Origin: Deferribacter abyssi
Lineage (GTDB): Bacteria; Chrysiogenota; Deferribacteres; Deferribacterales; Deferribacteraceae
Length of the DNA: 64,000 bases
Direction of reading: 5' to 3'
NCBI RefSeq assembly: GCF_049472655.1
Contig: NZ_JAQNCS010000003.1
Coordinates: 62,001 to 126,000 of the forward strand
Below the pieces are notes generated by a model, which was not told the origin of the DNA, did no database searches, and saw nothing but the letters and a program-made list of their open reading frames with translations. Shown one piece after another: positions 18,773 through 27,263 of the stretch. Numbering within the stretch: the stretch's first letter is position 1; the number at the start of each line of letters is the position of its first letter. The position numbers and the translations under genes were made by a program.

Positions 18773-19141
18773 TCACTTACTAAGCTTTAAATTTATTTTA
18801 TTCACATATTCATAATAAGCTAGACTTCTACCTCTTTTTTCCATAAGGATATTAAATCTTAGCTGTTTTTCGGTGAGCTTACGTTTTAGTACTCCTCTCT
18901 CCTCATCATCAAAACAGTATTCTAACAAATCTTCGATTTGCTTAATTTCTCGTTGTATCTGCAACTCTTCTGGTAAAACACCTGCATTCTTCAAAATTTT
19001 ATATGAAGCTCGCAATTCTTCAGGTACAAAACTTAAATCTTCAATTTCTATTCTTTTCCCTTTACAACTGAGATTATCAAATTCCCCTTTTTCTATAGCT
19101 TCTTTTATTTTTTGTTCTGCCAAAAAAGTAATAATATCCAT
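18773..19141 (-). CDS. DUF1992 (DnaJC28-like) protein
   Basis: 122-aa protein carrying the DUF1992 pattern: FLAEQKIKEAIEKGEFDNLSCKGKRIEIED, then PEELRASYKILKNAGVLPEEL. This domain occurs alone in bacteria and in eukaryotic DNAJC28; its function is not known. No J domain is present. ATG 19141 lies 2 bases after the stop of the upstream yihY-like gene; an in-frame TTG two codons earlier is less likely. The two genes should be cotranscribed. Confidence 0.8.
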   Translation of the reverse strand: MDIITFLAEQKIKEAIEKGEFDNLSCKGKRIEIEDLSFVPEELRASYKILKNAGVLPEELQIQREIKQIEDLLEYCFDDEERGVLKRKLTEKQLRFNILMEKRGRSLAYYEYVNKINLKLSK

Positions 19142-19143
19142 AT

Positions 19144-20157
19144 TCAATAACCAAGATAATAAATATTTTTTATCCTATCAGCAAACTCAACATTATCAAT
19201 TAAGCAAAACATTCTATTCTCATACTTAAAAACTAAAAAATTATCAAATTTTCCTTTATTCTTAAGATAGTACTTATTTAATTTCATTAAATCATATATT
19301 TTTTTACATATAACAAACAAAAAGGACTTTTTTCCCGTTTTCAAAAAGTTATCAACAAATTTGTCAAAATTTGTATAAACATAAAAGTTAGATAATATCA
19401 TTATAAAAATATTAAAAACAGTCCACATATACATAATTGTTAAAATTAAAGCTGAGAATGAGCCATAAAGTGCATTGTATATAGACTTGTTTATCAATAT
19501 AAAATAAAACTTACTAAATATTACCATTAAAATCAAAGATATTGCTGAAACAATCAATAAATTTTTGAATTTAACCTCTTTTTTTAATATAACGAATAAT
19601 AACAAAGTCAATAATATCCAGATTACAGCATAATAAATCATCTTTAAATAAAATTGCTGCAAAACTCCTATGTTTATAAAATCAGAAATAAAATTAATAG
19701 CAAAAGAGAATAATATCTTTATAAGCATCAACAATACCAAAACTAAAAGAAGAAAAAATACACTTAAAAATGATACAATCCATTTACTTTTTACTTTCCT
19801 TTGATCTATCTCAAAAAGATAAATAACTGTATCAAAAAATCCTCTTATAAATATTGTCGAAAACATTATTGCAATAAATAAACCAAAAAGACCATACCCA
19901 AATATTATTTTATTATACTTAGATAAACTTAAACCCAAATAATCAATAATCTGGAAACTCACTAACTTTTGTAATTCTGATACTAACAACTCATAATACT
20001 TTGTTTTAATAAATAATATATTCAATAGCAACATTATTAACATTAAAGCTGGAAATAAAGATAAAATTAAATATATAGCCAAAGAAGAAGCATAAAAAGA
20101 AAGCTTCTTTTCTTTATAATATATAAAGGAGAAAATAAAACTAAAAATCAATTTCAA
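19144..20157 (-). CDS. YihY/BrkB-family inner membrane protein
   Basis: 337-aa polytopic membrane protein with about six hydrophobic segments. The N-terminal half has the family pattern of a hydrophobic helix with SLFPALMLIM and later IRGFFDTVIYLFEID and LYGSFSALILTIMYMW (family: YGSFAALPLFLLWLY). Once annotated as ribonuclease BN, the family is now viewed as envelope proteins of uncertain function. The C-terminal about 60 residues are cytoplasmic and basic. It is followed by the DUF1992 gene. Confidence 0.82.
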   Translation of the reverse strand: MKLIFSFIFSFIYYKEKKLSFYASSLAIYLILSLFPALMLIMLLLNILFIKTKYYELLVSELQKLVSFQIIDYLGLSLSKYNKIIFGYGLFGLFIAIMFSTIFIRGFFDTVIYLFEIDQRKVKSKWIVSFLSVFFLLLVLVLLMLIKILFSFAINFISDFINIGVLQQFYLKMIYYAVIWILLTLLLFVILKKEVKFKNLLIVSAISLILMVIFSKFYFILINKSIYNALYGSFSALILTIMYMWTVFNIFIMILSNFYVYTNFDKFVDNFLKTGKKSFLFVICKKIYDLMKLNKYYLKNKGKFDNFLVFKYENRMFCLIDNVEFADRIKNIYYLGY

Positions 20158-20351
20158 AATTCATTCTCCATACGAAGTAAAACCATTATTCAAAATTTTC
20201 TACTATCCATTATAATATCATTTATATATTAATAAGTTAACCTCGAATCACTCCATATGCTTTAAATATATATTTATACAATACTGTTTTATTTGATTTT
20301 TAATTAAATATATTTTATATATTAACAAAAATATACCAAGATGCAAACAAA
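20158..20351. other. AT-rich divergent intergenic region
   Basis: Holds the promoters of yihY-like (minus) and the exonuclease gene (plus). It is very AT-rich with several TATAAT-like strings, so no single promoter can be assigned. No terminator, repeat or small ORF that I can support. Confidence 0.4.
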
Positions 20352-21047
20352 ATGATAGGAAGATTATTCAAAATAATTAAAAATAAAAAACAAACATTTT
20401 CTGACCCTTTATCAGGCTATATAAACAATTTAATAAATAGTATTAATAATGATGAAATTTTTAAGAAAAAAATCAATGATGCTACCTTTTGTGTTATCGA
20501 TACCGAAACCACAGGTTTGGAAATTAAAACTGCAAAATTGATTAATGTTGCTGCAGTAAAAGTAGTAAATTTTAAAATCAAAGATTTTTACAATGTGTTT
20601 ATAAACCCTGAAACAGAAATACCAGAGAGCTCAATTCAATGGCACGGAATAACTAGCGATATGGTAAAAGATAAACCCACTATCGCTGAAATACTACCTG
20701 AGTTTTTAAAGTTTGTCTCAGACTCAGTTATCGTCGGACATCATGTAAATTTTGATCTAAAAATGATCAACAAAGAATTACAAGAATATTTTAATGCTGA
20801 AATTAAAAATATCTGGATCGATACAATGCTTCTTTTTTCAAAAAATATCTTAAATAGAGATGAACATGTAAGTCTCGATTATCTTTTAAAACTTTACAAT
20901 GTAAAGTGTCAGGGACGCCATACTGCACTAGGTGATGCACTAGCTACAGCAGAAGTGTTTAATAAGCTTGTAATAAAGATAAAACACAAATTTCAAACTG
21001 TGGGAGATTTATATCAATCACAACTTAGAGTATTAGCAAACCAATAA
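20352..21047 (+). CDS. DnaQ-like 3'-5' exonuclease (DEDDh)
   Basis: 231-aa protein of the RNase T/DnaQ superfamily. Exo I is FCVIDTETTGLEI with D50 and E52. Exo II is VGHHVNFDLKMI, and Exo III is GRHTALGDALATAEVF, giving H and D of the DEDDh set. All four metal/catalytic residues are present. The N-terminal 40 residues are not part of the domain. It may be a proofreading epsilon-like subunit or a general exonuclease; no polymerase gene is nearby, so which one is open. Confidence 0.88.
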   Translation: MIGRLFKIIKNKKQTFSDPLSGYINNLINSINNDEIFKKKINDATFCVIDTETTGLEIKTAKLINVAAVKVVNFKIKDFYNVFINPETEIPESSIQWHGITSDMVKDKPTIAEILPEFLKFVSDSVIVGHHVNFDLKMINKELQEYFNAEIKNIWIDTMLLFSKNILNRDEHVSLDYLLKLYNVKCQGRHTALGDALATAEVFNKLVIKIKHKFQTVGDLYQSQLRVLANQ

Positions 21048-21087
21048 CTACATATCATTGAAAACTTTCTTCAAGTTTTCATAGCAA

Positions 21088-22659
21088 CTAATCATTAACA
21101 TTTAATTGCTCCAACTCTTCTTCAGAAAATGGCTCAACATATATAGTTTTATAGTTTTTGTAAATAACGTAACCTTCTGGTGTTCCTTTAGGTTTTTTAA
21201 CATATTTCCTTAAAGTGTAGTCCACTGGCACCCTTTTTTCATTTTTAAATTTTGAAAAACTTGCAGTAATACGAGCAGCAGTAATTATATCATCTTCAGC
21301 AACTGGAGATTCTTTCCTCAGAATCAGATGCGCAGAAGGTATTTCATGCGCATGAAACCAATAATCATTAGGATTAGCAATTTTAAAAACAACAAAATGA
21401 TTAGAACGACTATTTTTCCCTAAAAAAAACAGTATATCATTCTTTTTAAAAGTAAGATATGGAACATTCACAACATCTTTAACTTTATTGTTTTTTAAAA
21501 CAAAAAGCTCTTCATAAAGTTTATTAACCTCTTCCAAATTCATATTTTCTAAATTAAAAATTTCTTCTTCATAATAAGATATTGTTCTTTTTACTTCATC
21601 AATCCTATTAGACAATTTTTCCAATGCTCTTTTCAATTTTTCAGCACTAGCATATAAATTTTCAATTTTTTTTAAAACAGATTCCCCAGAATCAATATAA
21701 TAAACAATCTTTTCCACACCATATTCAGTATATTTATCAAGCAATACTCTTCCTGTCTTTCCTTTTATTTTCGAAAGATTATTTTTTAAAAGCTCTGCTT
21801 CTTCATAATATTTTATATGATTCTTAGCTTTTTCTAAATCATCATATAGATTCTTTAATAACTTTTCATAATTCAATTTCTTCTTAATGTAATAGTTTTT
21901 TATTCTTACAAACTTATAATCATTATGACTTTTAGCTCTAACAATAGAATCAAGATGCTGGTCTAAGAAATCTATCTTTATTTTTTCTTTATACGACAAT
22001 ATCTCAAAAGGTATAAGTTTATTTTGATTATCCAAATAGAAAGAGTCATCCAAATTAAGTGAGTTTAAAATAAAGTTCTTAACATTTTCAAAGTTGCTAA
22101 AATGATTACGTAATTCATTTGCATGTTTTGCTGTCACTTTATAAAACCCTTCTAACTCTTCAAAATCATCACAATTTTCAATGTTGAACAAATTATTTTT
22201 TTTATTACTTTTAAAAGGTGTATAAATATTTCCTAAATTAATCTTTCTATCACTATCAATATTATTATCATTCCATCTAAAAATTATTTTATCACTTTGA
22301 TCCAAGACAAAAACATTAGATAACCTACCAACTATTTCAAAAATCAGTTTCATTTGTAATAACTTACCACTGGGTTTCCTTTTTATCAAGTTTAAGGTCA
22401 ACAGCCTATCAAAACCACGCTGTTTTATTTCAACAATTTTTGCATTTGAAATATGTGTAAGCCTTATTCTACCATGCTTTTGATTATTAGATACTAGAAT
22501 ATAAGAATTTAGTAATAAATCAAAAATTAGAAAAAAATTTTTATTATTATAAAGACTTAAAATAAACCTATCATGATCATATGCACACCAGTTAATACGG
22601 GCATTAACCAACTGAGGTTTAAAATAATTGATTATTTTATATAAAGACAAACCATCCAT
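21088..22659 (-). CDS. rqcH: Ribosome quality control factor RqcH (NFACT family)
   Basis: Binds stalled 50S-peptidyl-tRNA and adds C-terminal alanine tails for degradation. The 523-aa protein has an NFACT-N domain (about 1-200, starting MDGLSLYKIINYFKPQLVNARI), a long coiled coil (about 265-385) and the C-terminal NFACT-R RNA-binding domain. The latter has FLGKNSRSNHFVVFKIANPNDYWFHAHEIPSAHLIL and the KPKGTPEGYVIY motif. Length is slightly shorter than the Bacillus protein (about 570). Previously named fibronectin-binding protein A. It follows pilT by a few bases. Confidence 0.9.
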   Translation of the reverse strand: MDGLSLYKIINYFKPQLVNARINWCAYDHDRFILSLYNNKNFFLIFDLLLNSYILVSNNQKHGRIRLTHISNAKIVEIKQRGFDRLLTLNLIKRKPSGKLLQMKLIFEIVGRLSNVFVLDQSDKIIFRWNDNNIDSDRKINLGNIYTPFKSNKKNNLFNIENCDDFEELEGFYKVTAKHANELRNHFSNFENVKNFILNSLNLDDSFYLDNQNKLIPFEILSYKEKIKIDFLDQHLDSIVRAKSHNDYKFVRIKNYYIKKKLNYEKLLKNLYDDLEKAKNHIKYYEEAELLKNNLSKIKGKTGRVLLDKYTEYGVEKIVYYIDSGESVLKKIENLYASAEKLKRALEKLSNRIDEVKRTISYYEEEIFNLENMNLEEVNKLYEELFVLKNNKVKDVVNVPYLTFKKNDILFFLGKNSRSNHFVVFKIANPNDYWFHAHEIPSAHLILRKESPVAEDDIITAARITASFSKFKNEKRVPVDYTLRKYVKKPKGTPEGYVIYKNYKTIYVEPFSEEELEQLNVND

Positions 22660-22665
22660 TAATCA

Positions 22666-23724
22666 CTATTGTCTCAAAAACCGTTCAAACGCCTTTTTAT
22701 CATTAGCTTTCAAATAAGCTTCCTCAGGAGATACAATCTTTTTCATTAATAAATCCATAATTGATTGGTCCATTAATTGCATACCATCAGCTTTACCAGT
22801 TTGAATAACAGAAGGTATTTGAAACGTCTTACCTTCCCTAATTAAGTTAGCCACTGCACTATTAACAAATAAAATTTCTAATGCAGCTACTCTTCCAGGT
22901 TTATCACATCTTTTCAAAAGTTGCTGAGCAACCACCCCTTTCAACGACTCAGAAAGCATTGTCCTAATTTGTGCCTGTTGGCCAGCTGGAAAAGCATCAA
23001 TAATTCTATCCACTGTTTTAGCTGCAGAATTTGTATGCAAAGTTCCAAAAACTAAGTGTCCAGTTTCAGCTGCTGTAATTGCAAGCTCAATAGTCTCCAA
23101 ATCACGCATCTCACCAACTAAAATTACATCAGGATCTTCTCTCAAAGCAGCTCTCAATGCTGAAGCAAATGAATCTGTATGGTTACCAACTTCTCTTTGA
23201 TTGATAAGACACCCTTTATTAACATGTACAAATTCTATGGGATCTTCTATTGTCAGTATATGATCTTTTCTAGTTTTATTAATATAATCAATAATTGCAG
23301 CCAGAGTCGTTGACTTTCCACTACCGGTAGGTCCAGTTACTAGAACAAGACCTCTTGATAAATCAGCAAATTTCAAAATCTGAGGTGGAAGATTAAGTTC
23401 CTCCACAGATAAAATCTTTGCAGGAATTTGCCTAAAAACAGCTGCAATTCCTCTTTTTTGAAAAAAATAGTTTGCTCTAAATCTTGCAACACCCTTAATT
23501 TCATATGCAAAATCTAAATCACCTTTTTTTAAAAAAAGCTTTCTTTTTTCTTCATCCAAAATTTCAAACAATAACGTTTTTAAGATCTCATCAGTCAACA
23601 CCTGGTATTTAATCTCAACTAATTCACCGTGTATACGCATCATAGGTTTGCAACCTGAACTAAGATGAAGATCACTTCCACCTTGCTCAATCAAATATTT
23701 GAAAAAAGCATCAATCTTAGCCAT
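22666..23724 (-). CDS. pilT: Type IV pilus retraction ATPase PilT
   Basis: Cytoplasmic hexameric ATPase that depolymerises type IV pili. 352 aa with a PilT N-domain (SDLHLSSGCKPMMRIHGEL), Walker A GPTGSGKSTT at about 131-140, Asp box TIEDPIEF, Walker B LREDPDVILVGEMRDLET and His box GHLVFGTLHT. Near the C-terminus, VANLIREGKTFQIPSVIQTG corresponds to the PilT-specific AIRNLIRE retraction motif. ATG 23724 overlaps the stop of the upstream gene by 8 bases. No pilin or PilB/PilC genes are in the window. Confidence 0.93.
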   Translation of the reverse strand: MAKIDAFFKYLIEQGGSDLHLSSGCKPMMRIHGELVEIKYQVLTDEILKTLLFEILDEEKRKLFLKKGDLDFAYEIKGVARFRANYFFQKRGIAAVFRQIPAKILSVEELNLPPQILKFADLSRGLVLVTGPTGSGKSTTLAAIIDYINKTRKDHILTIEDPIEFVHVNKGCLINQREVGNHTDSFASALRAALREDPDVILVGEMRDLETIELAITAAETGHLVFGTLHTNSAAKTVDRIIDAFPAGQQAQIRTMLSESLKGVVAQQLLKRCDKPGRVAALEILFVNSAVANLIREGKTFQIPSVIQTGKADGMQLMDQSIMDLLMKKIVSPEEAYLKANDKKAFERFLRQ

Positions 23725-24775
23725 TTTCAAAACCTGTAAGTTTTTTTAACTCAGCTTTAGTGTAATAACCATCTATTTCTTCAAACAAATACCCTAAATT
23801 ACTACATTTTTCACATCCAACACTATCACAATCACACATTTTTGGTATATAACCAATAAAATAAAATTTTTTATCATCACAAATATAATCAATTGTTGTT
23901 AGTATTTTATTATAATAATTTTTATCAAAAACAAAATTTCTATACCCAGGAACATAAGTTTTAGATGAAAACAGAAATTTGTTTGAATAAACACTCTTAT
24001 TCAAACAAAACAAGATGTCATCGTAAATCAATCCAAATCTTGCTGCAACTATGATATCATAATCTTTTTCACAAAAAAATGCTCTATCAATAGGAAATAC
24101 TGTAGTCATTTCACAGCTTTCATTACAAAACTTTTCATAACATATATCGTACCCTTCTTTCATAAAAAATTTTTTTATATTTTCAACCAATTCACCATTA
24201 GATTTAAAAGTAAAAAGTTCTTTCCTTAAACCAAAGCCAAAAGCAAAAACTTTAATATGATTTTCATTTTTAATAAAGTCTAATCTATAGAAAGAAGTCT
24301 TCTTTATTTTTTTTATCCATTCTGTTAAATAAACATCCAAGTCACCATCGTCTTTTATAACTCTCTGTAAAAGCTCTTTAATTTTTCTGCCATTTGCCAA
24401 AGATACCTGAACTTTTTTTTGCTTTAATTTTTCCAACTCATCAATAAGTTCACTATTGAAAGGATCATCCGTAACAATTGCTAGAGTATCTCCTGTTTCA
24501 TAAAGGGGGATAAAATTAAATTTTTTAAGTAAATCAGCAGGAAAAGTTTTTATATAATCATGTTCAAGTATTTTTTCATTTAAAATTACAAACGGAATAT
24601 CCAACTGTTTACTTAAAATATACTCTATATCATCGTAGGAAATTTTACCTAATTCAACAAGCGCCTCTCCCAATCTCAAACCACGTGATTTCTGATATTC
24701 CAACCCCTCTTTCAAATCATCTTCATTTATCAAGCCATACTCAACTAGTAATTCACCTATATTTTTTTTAATCAT
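23717..24775 (-). CDS. PilB/GspE-like protein lacking the ATPase core
   Basis: 352-aa protein. The first about 140 residues are a clear GspE/PilB N-terminal (MshEN) domain: IGELLVEYGLINEDDLKEGLEYQ, GEALVELGKISYDDIEYIL, FNFIPLYETGDTLAIVTDDP. Such domains bind c-di-GMP in some PilB/MshE proteins. The middle (about 145-305) has no Walker A, Walker B or His box. The end has C314-x-C316-x4-C321-x2-C324 followed by a GY, resembling the tetracysteine zinc motif of PilB ATPases. So the two ends of PilB are recognisable while the motor is missing or decayed beyond recognition. Translationally coupled to pilT (8-base overlap), which argues for a pilus role. Confidence 0.72.
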   Translation of the reverse strand: MIKKNIGELLVEYGLINEDDLKEGLEYQKSRGLRLGEALVELGKISYDDIEYILSKQLDIPFVILNEKILEHDYIKTFPADLLKKFNFIPLYETGDTLAIVTDDPFNSELIDELEKLKQKKVQVSLANGRKIKELLQRVIKDDGDLDVYLTEWIKKIKKTSFYRLDFIKNENHIKVFAFGFGLRKELFTFKSNGELVENIKKFFMKEGYDICYEKFCNESCEMTTVFPIDRAFFCEKDYDIIVAARFGLIYDDILFCLNKSVYSNKFLFSSKTYVPGYRNFVFDKNYYNKILTTIDYICDDKKFYFIGYIPKMCDCDSVGCEKCSNLGYLFEEIDGYYTKAELKKLTGFENG

Positions 24776-25775
24776 CAAAATCCCCTAATTCTTCAGAGAT
24801 TTTATCCAATTCATAATTATAAAACATGCTCAATTCATTAGTAAATTCCTCAATAATACTACTGTAATTGTCATTAACCACATTCACAGCTTTCTTTAAT
24901 GTGTTTCTATTAATATTATAAAATGTACCCACAGTATTTAAAGTAAAATCTATATCTGTAATACTCAAGGTAGTAAAATATTCGCATACTGCAGCTATCA
25001 AATTACTGTTTGAAAATACAGCACCCTTTTTGTATAACATCTCTAACAATTCTAAACCTTTTTCAATTTCAAATCTAAAATACCCACGGACACACATCCC
25101 TTCGGTGAGAAGAGTTGCAGCTCTTACATATAACCGATTATTGATAGATTGTAAAAAAGGAAACAAAATATTTTTCTTAATATTCTTCAGGTTTTCTTCA
25201 ATATCGACAAACTCATCATAAGCATCTAAAAGAATAAAACTATCAGGATATTTACCCAGTGCTTTAATAATAATCTTTTTAGCTGACTCGAAATCTTTAT
25301 TTACAACATAACCATACGCATAATCAACAAAAGACTGCTCATCAAGATCAGTTTCCTTTAAGATTTTCTCAAAGATAAATTTAGCATGAATTATATCTCC
25401 AACAAAAGCATAACAACATCCTAACTGTCTCAACACTTCTTTCTTATACTTTTGATGTTTCAAATAACTTTTAAATAATTTAATTGCATCATAGTATCGA
25501 TTTTCAATAATTAAAATATTGCCAAAATTAAGTAGTGCATTACTATTCCTAATGTTATATTTAAGAGATAAATTATAATATCTTTTAGAAAGCTTGTAAT
25601 TACCAGTTTGAAATTTTAAAACGCCTAAAAGCTCATAAATTTTAGACTTATCTAAAGCAGAAATATTGCTACGTTTCAAATAGCTTTTCAATAATGACTC
25701 AGCCCTACCATATTCTTCACTTTTCATAAAAAAATGAACTTTTTGATCATAAAAATATTTAATCTTCTCATTCAT
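24768..25775 (-). CDS. Tetratricopeptide repeat protein
   Basis: 335-aa protein rich in helix pairs with TPR spacing. Examples are ALDKSKIYELLGVLKFQTGNYKLSKRYYNLSLKYN, then ALLNFGNILIIENRYYDAIKLFKSYLKH, in roughly the first 190 residues. The C-terminal half has no recognisable domain. No signal peptide or membrane helix. First gene of an operon with the MshEN-domain protein, pilT and perhaps rqcH, so it may be a scaffold in pilus function, but this is inference from position only. Confidence 0.75.
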   Translation of the reverse strand: MNEKIKYFYDQKVHFFMKSEEYGRAESLLKSYLKRSNISALDKSKIYELLGVLKFQTGNYKLSKRYYNLSLKYNIRNSNALLNFGNILIIENRYYDAIKLFKSYLKHQKYKKEVLRQLGCCYAFVGDIIHAKFIFEKILKETDLDEQSFVDYAYGYVVNKDFESAKKIIIKALGKYPDSFILLDAYDEFVDIEENLKNIKKNILFPFLQSINNRLYVRAATLLTEGMCVRGYFRFEIEKGLELLEMLYKKGAVFSNSNLIAAVCEYFTTLSITDIDFTLNTVGTFYNINRNTLKKAVNVVNDNYSSIIEEFTNELSMFYNYELDKISEELGDFDD

Positions 25776-25935
25776 AACTATATCTTACAACATACATCAA
25801 AAATTACAATCTTTATTTTTACATAACTAAGCACAAAGATATACCTTTTAAGAAACTGACAAAAATAAAAGTGGCAATATATTTATAAATTTCATACATT
25901 TTTAATAAAATCAAGAAATTCAACTTTGAGTGCAC

Positions 25936-25959
25936 AAAATAATCAATTTATGTTATAAT
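25936..25959 (+). promoter_or_regulatory. Extended -10 promoter of desulforedoxin
   Basis: TGTTATAAT at 25951-25959 is a perfect -10 hexamer with the TGn extension. The -35 region (TGCACA at 25931) is poor. The gene's AAAAGGAGG follows within 12 bases. Confidence 0.55.
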
Positions 25960-25980
25960 TAAGAAAAAGGAGGTAGGAAA

Positions 25981-26097
25981 ATGGCTACAAAAGTTGGAGA
26001 AATATATTATTGCTCAATATGCGGAAACAAAGTAAAAGTAATTGAATCTGGCAAAGGCACTCTTGTATGCTGTGGTCAAGATATGGAAAAAGTTTAG
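25981..26097 (+). CDS. Desulforedoxin (38 aa)
   Basis: Tiny Fe(Cys)4 protein. The product has C11-x2-C14 and adjacent C30-C31, the spacing that distinguishes desulforedoxin from rubredoxin. Length 38 aa matches free desulforedoxin (36 aa in Desulfovibrio gigas). The same fold is also the N-terminal domain of class I superoxide reductase, but here the TAG stop follows directly, with no superoxide reductase domain. Strong AAAAAGGAGGTAGG ribosome site. Monocistronic. Likely an electron carrier in oxidative stress response. Confidence 0.9.
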   Translation: MATKVGEIYYCSICGNKVKVIESGKGTLVCCGQDMEKV

Positions 26098-26193
26098 TAA
26101 TCCTAAAACATAATTTTCTATTTGTTAATACTATTGAAAACTAAAGTAAATACCTTTGTTGTTAAAACAAGTTATATCGTTCAACTTTTTTAC

Positions 26194-26298
26194 TTGACTT
26201 TAGTAAAATATTTTATATATTAACATCAGATATTTTAAGGACCCTCCTCCCCCCTCCTTAAAATATATTTTTTGCCAGCCTAACAGGCTGGCTTTTTT
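26194..26298 (+). ncRNA. Candidate small RNA with C-rich anti-Shine-Dalgarno loop
   Basis: A complete small transcription unit is visible. Promoter TTGACT (26194-26199), 16-base spacer, TATATT (26216-26221), predicted start near 26228. Stem-loop 1 is a perfect 12-bp stem, ATATTTTAAGGA (26230-26241) with TCCTTAAAATAT (26255-26266), carrying a 13-base loop made only of C and T, CCCTCCTCCCCCC. A six-T run follows, then terminator GCCAGCC-TAACA-GGCTGGC-TTTTTT (26274-26298). The predicted RNA is about 70 nt with no ORF. The loop is complementary to AGGAGG. C-rich loops of this kind in RsaE/RoxS and csRNA-type regulators pair with ribosome binding sites. Function is inferred. Confidence 0.6.
26274..26298 (+). 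terminator. Intrinsic terminator of the small RNA candidate
   Basis: Perfect 7-bp GC-rich stem GCCAGCC/GGCTGGC, loop TAACA, six T. No protein gene ends immediately upstream except desulforedoxin, about 180 bases away. Confidence 0.85.
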
Positions 26299-26323
26299 AA
26301 TATCATGGAGTTTTAATATCTAC

Positions 26324-26352
26324 TTGTTAATTTTTTATCTTTAGATTATACT
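26324..26352 (+). promoter_or_regulatory. Promoter of the holin-like/lptFG cluster
   Basis: TTGTTA at 26324-26329, 17-base spacer, TATACT at 26347-26352, about 20 bases before the first start codon. It begins right after the small RNA terminator, so the downstream genes have their own start point. Confidence 0.6.
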
Positions 26353-26373
26353 AAATGTAAAGTTAACATTAGA

Positions 26374-26763
26374 ATGGGAATAGCTATGTATAGAACTAGT
26401 TTTATGGTATATAGGATGTGTGTTAATATTGTGGCAATAGGATTCGCTGCTTTATTTTTTAAACATATAGTAATTAACTCCTTTTTATCTTTATTTATTG
26501 CTGGAGTACTTTTAACTATCTTAAATATTATATTAAAACCGGTAATACTTATATTAACGTTACCAATTCAAATACTCTCTTTCGGAATTTTTTACCTTAT
26601 AACTAATGCTTTTATTTTAAAATTGACTTCAGTATTAATTGGTGGCTTCTTTATTGACGGTTTCTGGCCTGCAGTAGGAGGTAGTATAATAATAGGTGCT
26701 GTAAACTTTATCTTTGATATTTTCGCTACAAATTCAGAAATAAGGTTTTTTGAATGGAAATAA
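26374..26763 (+). CDS. Phage-holin-4-like (4-TM) membrane protein
   Basis: 129-aa protein with four hydrophobic helices. The pattern LSLFIAGVLLTILNIILKPVILILTLPIQILSFGIFYLITNAFILKLT fits the PF04020 family (often named phage holin family or Mycobact 4 TMS). Despite the name, these are chromosomal envelope proteins of unknown role and I see no phage genes. An alternative ATG at 26386 is possible. The last 10 bases overlap the next gene, starting a run of overlapping genes to lptG. Confidence 0.78.
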   Translation: MGIAMYRTSFMVYRMCVNIVAIGFAALFFKHIVINSFLSLFIAGVLLTILNIILKPVILILTLPIQILSFGIFYLITNAFILKLTSVLIGGFFIDGFWPAVGGSIIIGAVNFIFDIFATNSEIRFFEWK

Positions 26764-27263
26764 AAGAAATTCAGGAAGATCTTGAAAAGTTTGAAAGTTT
26801 AATTAAATCTTTTAACTTTGAATATTCAAATTTTTTTGCAGGTAACATAAAACATCCTCCTATTGTTAAAGAAAGAGAAATCAATAAAATTATTAGGAAA
26901 TACAACTTATATCAAATAACCAATCCAACACTTCGTTTCAGATTCAACAATTTAGTTGCTAGATTTTTGACATATAGAGAAAAATGGAATAGAAAAATGA
27001 TGGAAATAGAGGGCATCAAGCGCAACTATATAAAAAGAGGCTATCTTGATGATGAAACTAAAACGTATAAAATGGAATCAGATACAAACACTAAAATAGA
27101 TAAAGAACTTGAAAAACTTTCAGATTCCTATAATAAAGAAAAAATCAAACAAATAATAAATAAGAAGGTGAAAGAAATGCAAGCAAAAGGTTTTAAAGAT
27201 TTTGAAATAAAAATAAATATCGTAAACGGAAAACCAAAATTATTAATAAGGCCAAAACTATGA
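26754..27263 (+). CDS. Hypothetical coiled protein, MXAN_5187 C-terminal-like
   Basis: 169-aa, highly charged and mostly helical, with no signal peptide or membrane helix. The N-terminal segment (FEYSNFFAGNIKHPPIVKEREINKII and NPTLRFRFNNLVARFLTYREKWNRKM) resembles a conserved region I associate with MXAN_5187 C-terminal-type proteins of deltaproteobacteria. The function of that region is unknown. The C-terminal end (DFEIKINIVNGKPKLLIRPKL) looks like two beta strands. It overlaps its neighbours on both sides, so it belongs to the lptFG-containing operon. Confidence 0.6.
   Translation: MEIKEIQEDLEKFESLIKSFNFEYSNFFAGNIKHPPIVKEREINKIIRKYNLYQITNPTLRFRFNNLVARFLTYREKWNRKMMEIEGIKRNYIKRGYLDDETKTYKMESDTNTKIDKELEKLSDSYNKEKIKQIINKKVKEMQAKGFKDFEIKINIVNGKPKLLIRPKL

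Noticed and set aside
20245..20262. CGAATCACTCCATATG resembles the end of the MITE-like element
   Set aside because: Only about 15 bases match, the region beyond does not follow the element, and chance similarity is likely in AT-rich DNA.
21059..21081. Hairpin TGAAAACTT/AAGTTTTCA between the exonuclease and rqcH as a terminator
   Set aside because: Stem exists but no T tract follows on either strand, so I did not list it as a terminator.
26374..26763. Holin-like genes (also 45903-46136) as signs of a prophage
   Set aside because: Both belong to chromosomal small membrane families named holin by habit; no integrase, capsid, lysin or att-like sites lie nearby.
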